Shown here: one piece after another, positions 63,626 through 64,000 of the stretch | How the letters are laid out: the number at the start of each line of letters is the position of its first letter | Position numbering within the stretch: position 1 is the first letter of the stretch | Assembly: GCA_910588205.1 (NCBI GenBank) | Contig: CAJUQK010000008.1 | Span: forward strand, 13,631 to 77,630 | Direction of reading: 5' to 3' | Length of the DNA: 64,000 nt | Origin: an uncultured Eggerthellaceae bacterium | Lineage (GTDB): Bacteria; Actinomycetota; Coriobacteriia; Coriobacteriales; Eggerthellaceae | Notes under the pieces: model-generated | What the model was told of the DNA's origin: nothing | The model's input: only the letters and a program-made list of their open reading frames with translations | Database searches by the model: none | Position numbers and translations under genes: made by a program

Positions 63626-63660
63626 GCATATGTTGCGCGAAGATCACGCGCAACATATGC
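63626..63660. repeat. ATGTTGCGCG composite repeat, 14-bp perfect arms
   Basis: GCATATGTTGCGCG (63626-63639), 7-base loop AAGATCA, CGCGCAACATATGC (63647-63660). Confidence 0.85.
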
Positions 63661-63692
63661 CTGCCGTACAGGGTTACCCCGAGTGCCACGCT

Positions 63693-63712
63693 GGGCGGAC
63701 CACGGTCCGCCC
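63693..63712. repeat. 20-bp palindromic repeat (GGGCGGACC arms)
   Basis: GGGCGGACC-AC-GGTCCGCCC followed by CTACG. Confidence 0.8.
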
Positions 63713-63764
63713 CTACGACAACCTGTCATGCATCTATGTTGGAACGCGCAGCATTTGAATATGC

Positions 63765-63810
63765 GTTGCGCGAAGGTCACGCGCAACATTTTCATTGCGG
63801 TACTAGCCGG
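63765..63810. repeat. ATGTTGCGCG composite repeat with conserved tail
   Basis: GTTGCGCG-AAGGTCA-CGCGCAAC followed by ATTTTCATTGCGG, then TACTAGCCGGG, matching 41416-41464. Confidence 0.7.
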
Positions 63811-63848
63811 GTAACCTGCCGTATAGGGTTCATCCGGGTGTTACAGGA

Positions 63849-63868
63849 GGGCTGATCACGATCAGCCC
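63849..63868. repeat. 20-bp palindromic repeat (GGGCTGATC arms)
   Basis: GGGCTGATC-AC-GATCAGCCC followed by CCTACG. Confidence 0.8.
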
Positions 63869-63917
63869 CCTACGGAACATGGTTCATCCAGGTGACATGC
63901 ACAGTTGGTTTTCGTAG

Positions 63918-63937
63918 GGGTCGAACGTGTTCGACCC
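63918..63937. repeat. 20-bp palindromic repeat (GGGTCGAAC arms)
   Basis: CGTAG then GGGTCGAAC-GT-GTTCGACCC. Confidence 0.8.
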
Positions 63938-63973
63938 AACGCCATAACCCGGAGAATGCAACATCACCCGTAG

Positions 63974-63993
63974 GGGCCGAGCTGGCTCGGCCC
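63974..63993. repeat. 20-bp palindromic repeat (GGGCCGAGC arms)
   Basis: CGTAG then GGGCCGAGC-TG-GCTCGGCCC. Confidence 0.8.
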
Positions 63994-64000
63994 GAACCCG

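Larger units (their letters stand above)
63461..64000. other. Intergenic repeat field, no gene seen
   Basis: About 540 bases to the right edge, dominated by palindromic repeats. Short open frames here consist of repeat sequence and are not believed to be genes. Confidence 0.65.

Noticed and set aside
63581..64000. Possible CRISPR array from repeated palindromes
   Set aside because: Repeat units differ in sequence, spacing is irregular and there are no cas genes; they are interspersed palindromes.

Overview
The window looks like a chromosomal segment of an anaerobic, gut-type actinobacterium of class Coriobacteriia, most likely Eggerthellaceae. This rests on a moderately GC-rich genome with short intergenic gaps, Tat-secreted molybdopterin (DMSO reductase family) enzymes, a LuxR regulator carrying a large multi-membrane-segment N-terminal domain, corrinoid-dependent methyltransfer genes, and actinobacterial-type housekeeping genes. 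The genus assignment is an inference. No tRNA, rRNA, CRISPR array, insertion sequence or prophage was seen.

Layout. 1-5.6 kb: a Ser/Thr kinase cut by the left edge, glmM-hisE, a divergent tcdA-like gene, purE and a lipoprotein. 5.6-13.7 kb: rpoB-rpoC; the beta' C-terminus carries what looks like an alpha-CTD-like helix-hairpin-helix domain. 13.8-22.2 kb: a corrinoid-uptake operon under a cobalamin riboswitch (two small DUF4430-type proteins, a 978-residue transcobalamin-like surface protein, ECF T, fused A and S components), next to a PduO-type adenosyltransferase. 22.3-27.9 kb: an MFS transporter, then a reductive activator of corrinoid proteins, DUF2284 protein, MtaA-like methyltransferase and LysR regulator. 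Corrinoid import, adenosylation and corrinoid-dependent methyl transfer therefore sit within about 13 kb.

28-32.5 kb: a secreted coiled-coil/lysozyme-like protein, a LURP-one-like protein, a stand-alone trigger-factor C-domain-like chaperone, a SlyD-like FKBP and trigger factor. 33.2-41.3 kb: a dmsABC-torD respiratory operon, a toxin-antitoxin pair, and an orphan NrfD-GntR-slipin operon; the two membrane-protein operons share an ATTGTCATA promoter motif. 41.7-48.6 kb: an unusual cluster of BspA-type LRR protein, vWA protein and a MoxR AAA ATPase fused to a methyltransferase.

48.7-54 kb: the most unusual locus. It is a molybdopterin oxidoreductase whose iron-sulphur cysteines are all replaced, with a partner related to ferredoxin subunits that has also lost nearly all cluster cysteines, a small helical protein, and a divergent membrane-anchored LuxR regulator. 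54-63.4 kb: serA, a SanA-like protein, leuS, a class B sortase with its likely SPKTG substrate, engB and guaB. The gaps at 32.6, 41.4, 61.8 and 63.6-64 kb carry two families of interspersed palindromic repeats.
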